NCBI RefSeq assembly: GCF_051020975.1
Contig: NC_135041.1
Coordinates: 14,644,256-14,708,255, forward strand
Source: Osmia lignaria lignaria
Lineage: Eukaryota > Arthropoda > Insecta > Hymenoptera > Megachilidae
Length of the DNA: 64,000 nt
Direction: 5' to 3'
Shown: positions 53,309-64,000 of the stretch, piece by piece
Layout of the letters: the number at the start of each line of letters is the position of its first letter
Numbering within the stretch: position 1 is the stretch's first letter
Position numbers and translations under genes: made by a program
Notes under the pieces: generated by a model
The model's database searches: none
Seen by the model: the letters and a program-made list of their open reading frames with translations, nothing else
Told to the model about the DNA's origin: nothing

Positions 53309-53322
53309 GGCGCGGCGCGGTG
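53309..53322. repeat. GGCGC pentamer tract
   Basis: About three units, with a GGTGT variant at the end. Confidence 0.7.
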
Positions 53323-54874
53323 TGCCGCGACCTTCGCGCAATTAAAACCCCTTGAAGTTTCACTGGTCGTCACGATGAAAACGGTTGACAATGTCGACGT
53401 GCGATGAATGAGCTTTTAATGTAACAGACTCCGACGAAATCTTCTTATGCGAACGTTCGAAACCCGACCGTGCGTCTACAGGCTCGTTCAAAATTACGAA
53501 TTCGTAAAACTATTGGTGAAATTCATGGAAATGATGTATTGTAGTGAGATCGCATTAATATTCAAATAATATCTGCTTATAATTGCGTTAAAATATTTCT
53601 TATATAACTGGTCGACTATCCTTGAATCGTCCTGTATCTATCAAAGAAAGCGTCGAACGTGTCACCAGGATGCAGCGAGCGTCGACAACGCGGAGGAATC
53701 GATGATTAATGATTACGAACGTTTGCAAACGCGACAAAATCAAGCTGTGGGATGACGCTTAATAACCGTTCCTGCAACCGGGCGTACATGTCCCCGATAG
53801 TTTGGTCGCTAATCAGAGACGCGACGCGGCCCAAGATTTCGAGGAAAACAGGCTTGACGTGGAAGACTCGGTTGGATCGACGTTTATGAAGCCGCTTTGA
53901 CGTTTCCCAAGCCGATATTTCGCAGATGGCATTTATTAACTTCTCGCGCGTTATTTCGAGACGCGCAGCTGCCTTCGAAACTGCCATTCCCTAGTGTCTC
54001 GATGGATAGAGACGAGACTTTGATTTTCACAAGTTGGCATTTCCGCGATGACAACGTTCCAACGTTCCGATGAAATAGAAAATAAAGAAAGGAAATATCT
54101 AGTTCTGTTTCTACCGTGGAACGCGGCTCGGAAATCGCTTTTGGTTTCAGCGCGTATGCGTGCGCGTCGGAAACACACGGGATGAAACAACAATGAACGC
54201 CATCGATGTCGGTGGAGGCACAAATTACAGGCGATTGCTGGCATCCCTCGAAATCGACGTTCCAGAGGGTGACAAGCCAGCTCGAGGATTCTTTCTTGAT
54301 CGGCCAGAAGCAATGGCGTAGGAACCTATGGATTCATTTTCTACCATTTACTTGAAACTTTCTAAAAATGATTACAGTTCTGATATCGTTCTGATTGATT
54401 GGTTTCAAAATTAATTGTAACTTGCTCTTGTGCCAGCTGAAAAATCGTTCGGAATGAGTATAATCGCATTGGGAGCAAAAATTTGATTAAGGTTTTAGAG
54501 TGGAAACGATTAAACTGTAGAAAGGGTGTATAAATTTTCGATAAAGTAACAAGTGTTTTCCTATTTTTTTCAGAATCTTCTACAAATGATGGAATGTAGA
54601 AACGTTGAAAGTCGACGAGAGCCTACGCCACTGCGAGAAAGGTACAGAGAATAGAAAAGAAGGAGAGGAGTGTGAAGTGTGAAGACGGTTAGGGACTCGT
54701 TAGCCCGAATGATAAGTCGGAGCAATTTCACAGCTTGAAGCGCCGACAAAACGGCCGAGCTACAAGCCACTAAGGCACAGACTCGACAGAGAGATTCCTT
54801 CTGAAACGTTATTCTTTGCCACCGTTCCAGTCGAAATCGAGGTGTCGATTGGACGGCCACTTTACACGTGGAAC

Positions 54875-54901
54875 CGGCGCGGCGCGGCACGGCACGGCGC
54901 G
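54875..54901. repeat. Mixed GGCGC/GGCAC pentamer microsatellite
   Basis: Two GGCGC units, two GGCAC units and one GGCGC unit in one array. This shows directly that the two repeat types interconvert by point change. Confidence 0.9.
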
Positions 54902-55291
54902 TCTGATGAAACGCGATTAATCAGAACTGATTTTTTGTCCTGCCAATCGATGAAAACTCCGAGTTATCCTTCTCCGTTTCACGAGAATCGAAACACGATG
55001 ATGATTTTTTGAATTCACGATCAGACACGCGAGATCCTTGAACAGGTAATCCTACAGATTGGAATCCTTGCGCAATTCGACGAATTCGCGAGATTAATTC
55101 GCGTTGCGAAAGGTGGAACCTTGATCCGGGATTTCGTGTCCTGACTGCCAAATGTCCCGACTGACTAGGAGACTGACAATGAGAAGGATACACGTATGTC
55201 GAAACGTAATGTTGGATGATTTTGAAATTAATCAAAAATAATAATGACATTTCAAGTATCAGAACCATAATTAGAAGCTGATTCAACTTCG

Positions 55292-55310
55292 TTGCGGTGC
55301 GGTGCGGTTC
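55292..55310. repeat. GGTGC pentamer tract
   Basis: About three units of GCGGT, a one-base variant of the GGCGC family, 400 bp from the mixed array at 54875. Confidence 0.75.
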
Positions 55311-55886
55311 GGATCGAGCAGCCGTTTTCACGATCAACCATAATTCTCCGCAAGCGCGAGCTTTCTAAGTGTTCTGGCATTTAAATGGCCGATGGCGAGC
55401 GTGTCCATTTAAATCGGAGCCTCGATAGGCGGAGATCGAACCGTCTGCGCTGGAATAACGAGCATTAACGAGACACGCAACAAAGATTGCTCGCAGGGAT
55501 CATTAATACGCGAGAAGAGCCGTGTTGAATTCTCGTCGTTTAATTGGAAAGCCCATTTCCAGCTCTAAAGACGAGCAAAGGCACCGTCCGTCGATCTACT
55601 TCGATCGACGAAACTTTACCAGAACGGTAGGTAAAAAAAATGAAAATTCAATTTTGAAAATGGAACGAAGAAAAGGTGGTCTCGGGCTGACTGGTAAGTC
55701 GCATAAACCGACCCCTCGTTATCCCACAAGGAGAAAATGAAACAACGAAATCTGAAGGAGAGGATAAAGAGAAAATACTCGTTCTCCTAGCAAACTAGAG
55801 AAAAAGGTGGACAGAGAGGGAGAAGAGAGGCAGAGAGAGAGAGAGGAAACGGAACGAAGCAAAGTGCAGATCGTACTCGTCGTCCG

Positions 55887-55899
55887 GTTGCCAGGCAAC
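55887..55899. promoter_or_regulatory. RFX-type X-box motif
   Basis: GTTGCCAGGCAAC is a perfect palindrome of the two RFX half sites (GTTGCC and GGCAAC) with a one-base spacer, followed by a CTAATTAG homeodomain core at 55904. RFX factors bind such X-boxes, classically upstream of ciliary and sensory-neuron genes. No exon is recognised next to it, so target and function are unknown. Confidence 0.45.
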
Positions 55900-57021
55900 G
55901 CGCTAATTAGCCCACCCAGCTCTTTGGAGTGGATACTCGAGGGTACTTGGTAACCTCTCTCCTCCTTCTCTACCCCCCTTACACACCCTGCGTGTCTCCG
56001 TTCCTCTCTTCGTCCGTCTCTCGACACCGGAACAGTGACATCGTGCCAATCGGATGGCTAATGCACTGGTCAATCCTGAATGGCAGCAAATCATTGATCG
56101 GCAATCAACGAGAATCGACTGATTTTCCAAACGAGTCAACGATACTTCACTTGCCTCTATCAGAATTGACCCTCCCACTATAGGAGTAAATCAATTGAAT
56201 TCTCTATCACATTCTAAGATTAACAAGACATATTAATTTGACTGTAAATGATGGACAGTTTGATTCATGGGTGGTTGACTTAAGACTACGAAAGTTAAAT
56301 CATCAAACAGGTTGATGGATATAAAGATCAATAAACTGAAAGAAATTCTGCGTTTACTATCTATCGTTGAATCCTGAAAACCATTAACTACGACGAATCA
56401 ATCGTTGAGCAAAACGCGCTTCGCAAGTAGATTAATATCAAAAGGGAAAGGCAGAATATGTCTTGACATATTAAACGTCTTTTACTTCATTCCTGCGTGA
56501 CATCACCGACTCGATATTAAAAGCATGCATTTTCATCATCGAGCCTTTCCCACGGATCACCAACGATGGGTGACACCTGTTCTTCTCGACGCTGACATCT
56601 CTCAATGCATCGCGTGTGTTACAGCATGGTAATAATATAGATAATGACACATATGATATGAATTCGTATTGTTCTCATTTCCTTCTGATATTTCTCATCG
56701 TTTAGGAGGAAATTCGAAGGGTGCTGTCTTGTTCACACAAGGCATCTTCGCAGCCAGAGTGATCCTCGCGGTCATTGTTTGTCCTTCTGGCCCTAAGCAA
56801 ATGCGATCGTGGCTATTAAAGGCAAAGTGCCACAGTCCACGGTCCACGATGTCGAGTTTAGCGAGTTTAGCCTCCGGATAGCGTGACAATGGTCCTGTGA
56901 TTGCCGTAAGGAATCCCATAGGAAGATGGGAGGCTGGAAATCGAGAAGACAGCGAGGTTGCTCGAGGAGGGTTTATTTGTCGAACAAACAGAAAATGCGA
57001 ACGAGGCGTTGGTCGAGGTGG

Positions 57022-57052
57022 AAAGGGTAGAAAGGGTAGAAAGGGTAGAAAG
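57022..57052. repeat. 9-bp tandem repeat (AAAGGGTAG)
   Basis: Three perfect units and a partial fourth on a purine-rich strand. Confidence 0.92.
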
Positions 57053-57169
57053 ACGAAGGAAGAGGAGAGTAGGTTGGATCCTTCTGAAGGAGTGGAAGGA
57101 AGGGCTGGTTCGGTTCGATTGTTTATCTTGCAGCCGCAACAGAATATTCTTTCGGTAGAAGAGAAGCAC

Positions 57170-57199
57170 GCCGCGCCGCGCCGCGCCGCGCCGCGCCGT
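57170..57199. repeat. GCGCC pentamer microsatellite with variant end
   Basis: Five perfect GCCGC units followed by GCCGT and ACCGC variants. Confidence 0.92.
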
Positions 57200-57862
57200 A
57201 CCGCACCGGGCGCCCGACCTTCCCTCTTCGCAATCGCAGCTTTGACAGTTGCTGACGAGTCCATCAGGGTTCGCAGTATTTGCATGTTTACGAGCTAGCT
57301 GCGTGTTCTCGCGGCCGCACCTGTACGAACCAGCGTGCGCCTCTGTCTTCGGGCGATGCGATGCTTCGAAACCTACGCCTCCTTCGCCTCCTTCTTTAGA
57401 ACCTCACAGGCTATTTCTCTTCTCTCTTTCTTTTTCTCGTTATACGCCACCTTCTTGTATCGTTTTGATTTTTCAACCCTTTTAATCATTACATTATGTA
57501 CACGTTGGATAAGAGCTCGACACTTTTCAACGGTCCTTTGTTACGCACCAACGCCTCAACCATTGAAACCGAAAGCACGGACTTGTCAAAATCGAGGACC
57601 CTCGATTCTTTCGGAATCTTTCCACAGGTAAACGCAGCAGCGAACAATTCTGGCTAAACGACTTTAGAATAATAGTGTATTCCTCTCAACAGCGATACTT
57701 TTCCAAGTGTTTCCTTCACGATTAGCCCTGTGGCTTAAAAAAGGACGCGACTTCGAACGACACGGATGATCTTTATTTAGGGTTGGCAGAATAAACAAGA
57801 CACCTAAACGACTCGTGGCTTTCTGGCGTTTCCAGCTATGGCTTAGCTGGTCCGTTCCTATG

Positions 57863-57879
57863 TAAATAAATAAATAAAT
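57863..57879. repeat. TAAA tetranucleotide repeat
   Basis: Four perfect units. Confidence 0.88.
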
Positions 57880-59502
57880 CGGCGATTTCTCGAATGGCAA
57901 TGAGCAGGAAGAAGACACTGGCCGAGAATCCCGTCCCGTCAACGACCAGACGACGATTGTTGTTTTAAGGGTACGAAACATGACAGGTGCACAATGAACG
58001 GTGATGCTGCAGGTGCGAATGGGTTTGTTAACGATGGAACCCGTGAAAGTCGGAATCTCCTTTCTCTCGATGACCGACGTTTGTAATACGAGACTTGCTT
58101 CTAATACCTCAAGTTTCACTAGAGATAGCACAGACGTTGAACTCGAATATACATATAATATAATCTTCACAACTCAACGCGTAGGATGAAAAATCTAAAT
58201 TAAAATACCAAGTTTTAAGCAAACCCGATGGTCTTATAGCGATTACAGGTTGACGGCTGGTTGCACTGGTGCACCGATGCACCGATGCTCGTGTGCAATC
58301 GAAATTCCAGCGGCGTACAAAGCGAGACCGGCATGGCGAAAGCGAGAAAACGCAACGCGCGACAGCGTGTTCGCAGCGATGATTCTTACACGGACAAATT
58401 TATGCTCGAAAATTATGCTTGGGTTTCACGCACGAACCCGCGGGGCAATGCGAATCGACCATCGTCACGCGCCATTAAGATCCTTGAGATTCGATCGCGC
58501 GCAATTAGCGACGATCGTCTATTAATTACCTCGCGATTAACACCGATGACGCGCCGCCGTGTCCGCGTTCAACTCGTGCAGGTAATTAGTCCCGAGGAAT
58601 TTTACGAGTAACCCGTTCTCCCTCCCACCTCCTCAGCCTCCTTTCCACCTGCAGCGTCGAACGGTACCTTTCGCTTGGCAAATTGAATCCATCGAACGCT
58701 CGACTGCCAACAATCGGCTCTGATTTGCCTGCTTTTCACATCGACGATCCGCGTGGGTGCGATACCGTGTAATGCACGGAGGGTGAATTTCTTTTTTTAT
58801 CGATAAATCAGGTTATTTCTTAATAGTTGAACAGCAAGTACGATTGTTCCGTAGACGAGCAACAACCGGATGACAGCGCGATTCCGTGTTCAAAGTGTTG
58901 CATAAGGGGACAGGAAGAACAGGGCTGGACCACACAGCTCGCGTCGCGTTGTTATTACGAAGGGCGTCACCAAGGCATTCAGCTTGATTAATTATTATTG
59001 CCGCTTCGGTCACATTCACGAGTCGGTTTATACGCGAACACGACATTGTAGCCCTATAAGGTATACGAGCCTTCATAAACCACGCTCTTCCAATTCTTTT
59101 TTCCTCTCTCTTTATTCGCGATTGCGTGCCGAATAGAATTTTTAAATCTTCTTCTTTGAAGTTATAGTCGAAGTTATTTTTTCGTTTTATCGGTAAAATT
59201 AATTTTGAAAAACGTAAGTACAAGTCCGTTTAGAGAGACTGGTTTTGTTTAGACTGGCTTTTTATTAAGCAGAGATCGTAGTAGGTAAGCCGCGGGCCAG
59301 GAAGAGCACGTTGGAGCTGATGCAGGCGAGGATAAATGACGGCAGGGAAAAAGGAACAAAAAGGGCGTCGCGTCGGTGGAAGGGTTGAGGGCCGAGAATA
59401 AGAGCGTAGTAGTGTGGGAGGACGCAGATTACGAGGCTGTCATTCCTCGTATAAGGCGTGAAAGGAGAAGCGGCTGCACCAATGCAAATTTCCCCACAGG
59501 CT

Positions 59503-59534
59503 CGGCGCGGCGGCGCGGCGCGGCGCGGCGCGGC
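59503..59534. repeat. GGCGC pentamer microsatellite
   Basis: About six units with one inserted CGG triplet. Confidence 0.92.
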
Positions 59535-61098
59535 AGTCAGCGTGACAGTCAGTTTCGTTGACAGTCGTACGGTCGGCTGCGTTTGAACCCTTCTGTGTAC
59601 GCGTTCGTTCGATGACAGCTCGTTTAAGTGTGAGACCGACCGCCAACCTGAACGTAGATTTGCATTAAACGTCATCTAGGAGTGTTTGGAAATGAACATT
59701 TACCCTCAAATGAATCTGCCGATAGAAAAAGCATGGGGAAATGACGAAAACTCGTGTGTGCACCATAGAGAGGGAGGTGCACGCTCGTGCTTATCGATAA
59801 CGTGACCAAGCGTAATGCGAGCATCGCGAGCCAGCATTATCTGAAATGCACAGCTGCCGTCTCTCACACGGGTCCTCTTTGCAATGGGCAAAAACACGGA
59901 AAACTCGAAACTGCGATACTGGCTCGCGTGATCACACGTGTGGCATGTTAATACACAATAAGAAATTAAGAACGTCCGAGGTTCGGGATTCGCGGGCTTC
60001 GGAAAATCCATGTATTGGGTAGATGCATCCGTGTGTTGCGAACTCGCCTGAGAATTGTGGGTGTAGCTTAAAAACGACCAATTCCCATCAATTTAACAAT
60101 TAAGATAATTTCGTTTCGTTCCGTTGCTGCTTTATTCTTTTGCTATTTCGGAACGAGGCGTTGAAATAAATTTTTCTCCGTAGTGAGTGAAGAAAAGAAG
60201 CCACGTTGAAGGCAAAGAAGCTACCGTGGAAGATTACTCGTGTAAACGTCGGCTAAAAATCTCGATAATTAATGATAGATAAGAAGGACGTTCCACGGAT
60301 GCAGGTTGGAAAAGTTGGCCGCATAATCAGCCCTGAAAAAAGGACGTTTCTGAGTAAACAGAGATTCGTTTAGCGTGTTCGGGACAGCTACCGGTTCGAT
60401 CAAACAACCAATGCCGGTGGACGAGCAACAACGAAAGGTTTTTCGGCCTTTTTTCAGTAAAAAGTCATGTTCGAGGAAAGAAGAGGAGACGAGTGAAACG
60501 CGGCCGAAAAAGGCAAAGCCCGGGAGCTCGAGACACGTTAACGACCCTGTAGGTGCTAATTGCGGTGGCGGCGAGCCAAGGCTCCGTCGTTTCTCGACGA
60601 TGGGATTCGGGGACAACCGAGCTAAACAGTTGGCCAAACAGTCGGGAACCCGCGGACCTTCTGGCTGCCACCTAAAAGGGAAAACTCTTAACGTTCACCC
60701 TTTAATGAACACTCGGGATGGATACGTTTCGTGAACCCATCGACGAAACGTTTGGAAACGAACAATTCTGATTTCTAATAAAGGCAAATAGGTAATAAAA
60801 ATAACTGCGGTAATCCTCCTGGTGATCAGTAGAAGGAGCTTCTCGAAAATGAACTGAATTTTCCATTTCTCAGCCGAGGATGAAAATCAAAAGCTCATCT
60901 AGATCCATAAGCAAGATTACCTTAAGAGATTTGCAACCCTTTTGTCAGAATACGCCCTATACTCTTGACTGACAAAGCGTGCTTTATTAATTATTATTAA
61001 ACGATTGCTCCGCTGAATTATTACGTCCATTAATCAGGCATTAATCCACGAAGGGGAGCACAACTACCTTTCCGCTTCGTTTCTCCGTCAAATTAAAG

Positions 61099-61120
61099 CA
61101 GCTTCGACAAAGCGAAGCTG
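61099..61120. repeat. Short hairpin, 8-bp stem and 6-nt loop
   Basis: CAGCTTCG (61099-61106) pairs exactly with CGAAGCTG (61113-61120). It sits just left of the CpG-rich 8-mer array at 61147-61200. Confidence 0.6.
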
Positions 61121-61146
61121 TGCAACAAACACGCCACTCCGCTACA

Positions 61147-61200
61147 CCGCGCCACCACGCCGCGCCGCCGCGCCGCCGCGCCGCCGCGCCACCGCGCCGT
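61147..61200. repeat. CpG-rich 8-mer array (CGCGCCGC)
   Basis: About 54 bp of G+C with a basic period of 8 bp in the centre and ACCACG/CACCG variants at the edges. It looks like an expanded relative of the pentamer arrays. Confidence 0.88.
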
Positions 61201-63350
61201 GCCCGTTACGTGTGATTTTAACTTAATTAATCTTCCGCTTAATGACCGACCGCGTAACCGACCAACGAAAGAGATAAACGGTTAACCATACATTCGTCCA
61301 GGCCAGAAATAGTAGCGATACCATCAATAAAAGCTGCACGATGCTCGATTGCGACTGTTCACGGATAGAAAGTAACGTTAACGAACTCGATCGTTTCAGA
61401 ACTTTGTTCGCTACTTAACGGAACACTTACCCAGAACTTACATAATAATGGAAATTATCTACCCATTTTGTATGACTATGTGTGTGTATCGTTGTGAAAC
61501 AAAGGAACAGTGCTCAAGGAGGACATAGTTTTTACAGAAAAAGCATTCTTGTATTGTCCTTTTTTTTTTTTTTATTAAGATAAAATAAATTGCTTAAAAT
61601 TCTGAAATAATTAATTTTTCACTATGCTTCTACCAAGTAACTTTTCACTCAGCCTTAAAAGTAAGTCACGAACTTTTTTCTTTACTATCCGTGTAAGTTA
61701 TAGATAAAAGTAGCAGGTAACAGGAAGCTTAAGAACATTCAAAGAGCTCTGGATCTGTCAGAATTTGAAGAAACTTTAAGAAAGTTCATGGCAGCTTTTC
61801 CTTAGCTTGTTTTCCATTTTTCCAGATGCTAAGGACCGAGCAACGTGCTCAAACGACAAAAGGAAACTCAGACTCTATCATGAATATTCAAAGAGAATTT
61901 TGCATTTATTAAAACAACACGGGGAAAGAGTTTTATTCATGCTGCTCGCATAATTACCGACTCTATCTGAATACATCTTTGTACTCTCGATAGCCAAGGA
62001 AACGATAAACAAGTAGCCTAAACAAAAATACACTTGAAAATCCAAAGTACTGCCGGAGAAAAAATCAAGTTCGATGGTGTATGTAGAGAATTTTTCAAGA
62101 TTGATGTTGTTCGAGCTAGTTAGAGGTTTTTAAACACCTCCTGTCTTCTTGCTATCGAGTTTGATCTTAATAAAGAAGATTATAGTGTCAGCGATAACTG
62201 TAATTAATTCATTTGCACGATCGCGATCAAGGTATAAAATCAATATCGATCTATCTTTAAGAAGTCTTTGAAAATTTATGCAATTGCAGTAGCGTTAATT
62301 TTATTAAAATGAGATATAACATTTCAATATCGTTCAGGTCTTTCACAAGTACCGGGTAATTATCGTTCATTAAAATTATCGAGTTTCTCAAGAATTCCAA
62401 GACTTTGAATCATCGACGAAGTAATTCAAAGTTGTATCAGAGAATCTGCACGAGTATCGAATACTCATTGCAGGAGACTATCGGTGCAAAAGAAAGAGAA
62501 AGAGGAAGAGGAGTTCCAGGAAATGAAAACGCAACAGGCTGAAGTTCAAGGAAAGAGGAAAAACGGGACCAAAAAGAAAATAATTCGCGTTGCGGCTTAC
62601 GCTTCGTTCGCGCTGGCATGGCCGGCTGTAATCGCTCGCGTGACACACCTATGTAATATATAAGCATCGTACCGTTTGCCTATTTGCAGTATTATGACTG
62701 GCCGAGATCACCGATCCGATTCTAATCTCGATCGTTTCTTTCGTTTCCTGTGCTTACGTTTTCGCGATCTGCCAGTTCGCGGTGCTAACGCCATAAACTT
62801 ATTAGTTTACCTGGCGTAACGGTATGGGCTTTCGAGTACGCCAGAGAAGAAGGTAGCAGAGCAAAGTGCGGAAAAAATATAGAAAAGTATCATTTTATTT
62901 TCAAAACGGTTCGCACGGTTCGCACGCTCGATCAAGTGTTATTATGTTAGTTTCTATTGCGTAATAGCGATAAATGTTAACAATTAAACGATCTGCTCAG
63001 AGGAGAAAAATTTCATTTTACTTTTGACATAATTATTACTCAGAAAGATCTTCTTTATAGCCGACAGAGCAGAATGTTGCAAATTATTTTTCAACGTTAA
63101 TTACAGGTTCATGCAACCTCAGCGATCCAAGCTGGCTAATTATAACGGAGCAATCCGTTATAAAAGTAAGCGGCTTTGAAATCCAAAGGAATTTGAAAAC
63201 GGGCAATTTCGGCTACGTTCGATCGGGAATCGTTGGACGACGCGACGTTTCCTTAACGCGGAAATACGCTTGCATACCGATGCATTTCGATCGTCAAACA
63301 TTATCGGCTCGAACGATCGGTGCGCACTGTGCACCGACTTTCTCACGGAT

Positions 63351-63371
63351 CGACGCGACGCGACGCGACGG
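63351..63371. repeat. CGACG pentamer microsatellite
   Basis: Four perfect units; a second short tract of the same unit lies at 63401-63412. Confidence 0.88.
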
Positions 63372-64000
63372 GTCTGGAAAGGACGCGTAATCGAGTGGAA
63401 GCGACGCGACGCCTAAATTAATGCCCGACTCCTCGTTACCGGGTTGGTTAGATGTTTGACGGACCTTTGATCCCGAACGGTTAATTATCGAATTAAATGC
63501 CAACATATCAGATGGAGAAGTGGAAGGAGTGATTTCTAAAGCGTGACACCACGACGCGACGAGATCGTACGTGTTTAGGCCTAAGCGTTATGCAAGCGTG
63601 ACGCGTCTGACGGAAGGACGGACGTGAAAAATGATCGAGAGTCAGAGGTGTACCGAGATACGTAGCTGGAGGTTGCAGTCATTTTTTTTCTTTTTTACTG
63701 TAGATACTCGGGTAATCGATGGTCGTTGCGTTAGTTTTTTGACAGGAAGAGAAGGTACACGGTCTGGCTTTGGTTGCGAAGCTGAACGATGATTAACTCT
63801 TTCGCTACGGTAAAGTTCGATCGAAAAGCGATCGTACGAACCACTCAGGATAATCTAATTATTAATTATTTTCTAAAAATCCAATCTACCTCTCGCCTGT
63901 AGATAAATAGCAGCGTTTCAGTGTACCTACAAGATAGATAATTCAAATCGAAATATCCTTCATTAGAAGCGATTCCAGAAACTTGTCTCGTTACCCTGCA

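Larger units (their letters stand above)
40959..64000. other. Non-coding sequence, upstream intron or 5' flank of the basonuclin gene
   Basis: About 23 kb upstream of the exon on the minus strand. A preceding exon with the start codon is required somewhere to the right but could not be identified; in vertebrate BNC1 the first exon codes only a few residues, so it could be tiny and invisible by eye. Minus-strand frames at 44747-45301 and 56695-57285 are open for 184 and 196 codons but resemble nothing known. CpG-rich pentamer arrays are denser here than in the left half. Confidence 0.4.

Noticed and set aside
54570..54650. Plus-strand acceptor (CCTATTTTTTTCAG) followed by 26 open codons
   Set aside because: No good donor, no protein resemblance and no plus-strand gene around it.
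55620..55751. Possible upstream exon on the minus strand with a strong pyrimidine acceptor and CTG|GTAAAG donor
   Set aside because: One frame is open over 132 bp, but it would end in a phase that does not join the basonuclin exon, which starts in phase 0, and the peptide is unrecognised.
56695..57285. Open frame of 196 codons, minus strand
   Set aside because: It runs through the pentamer array at 57170 and a 9-bp repeat, giving low-complexity segments; no family resemblance.
57605..57633. Second ratchet-like site CTTTCCACAG|GTAAAC on the plus strand
   Set aside because: The donor half is weak (C at position +6, A at +5), and no plus-strand gene with a long intron is known here.

Overview
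This window reads as nuclear DNA of an insect, most likely a hymenopteran (bee or ant type). Three things point that way: the only recognisable coding piece is one spliced exon; CpG dinucleotides, especially TCG and CGA, are plentiful rather than depleted; and transposon coding sequence is almost absent while short microsatellites are frequent. The order is an inference from composition and style and was not tested by a search. There is no sign of bacterial or viral gene organisation.

The one gene I can support lies on the minus strand. A 103-bp internal exon at 40856-40958 encodes the N-terminal Cys/His-rich signature of the basonuclin family of zinc-finger proteins (pattern C-T-x3-C-x-C-x2-F-x-P-G-K-x4-R-x-C-x2-C-x-H-G-W-V-x-H). 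It is flanked by a usable 3' splice site and a strong 5' splice site (CACG|GTGAGT). I found no other basonuclin exon. The next exon would lie to the left, at lower coordinates, and the previous one to the right, so most of the window appears to be very long intron or 5' flank of this gene.

The most interesting element is at 1284/1285 on the same strand. It is a juxtaposed 3' and 5' splice site (CTAAC branch-like motif, long pyrimidine tract, CAG|GTAAGC), which is the signature of a recursive-splicing ('ratchet') point as known from very long Drosophila introns. It lies about 39.6 kb downstream of the basonuclin donor and on the correct strand, so it may divide a giant intron.

The rest is non-coding. 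It holds many microsatellites, including about twenty short arrays of related CpG-rich pentamers (GGCGC, GTCGC, GGCAC) and an 8-mer variant, scattered over the whole window. It also holds two perfect inverted repeats with 10-11 bp arms, a hairpin at 24739-24775, a possible small inverted-repeat transposon remnant at 40288-40463, and a consensus RFX X-box at 55887-55899. The longest open frames (up to 212 codons) resemble no family I know and look like chance frames in CpG-rich, stop-poor DNA.
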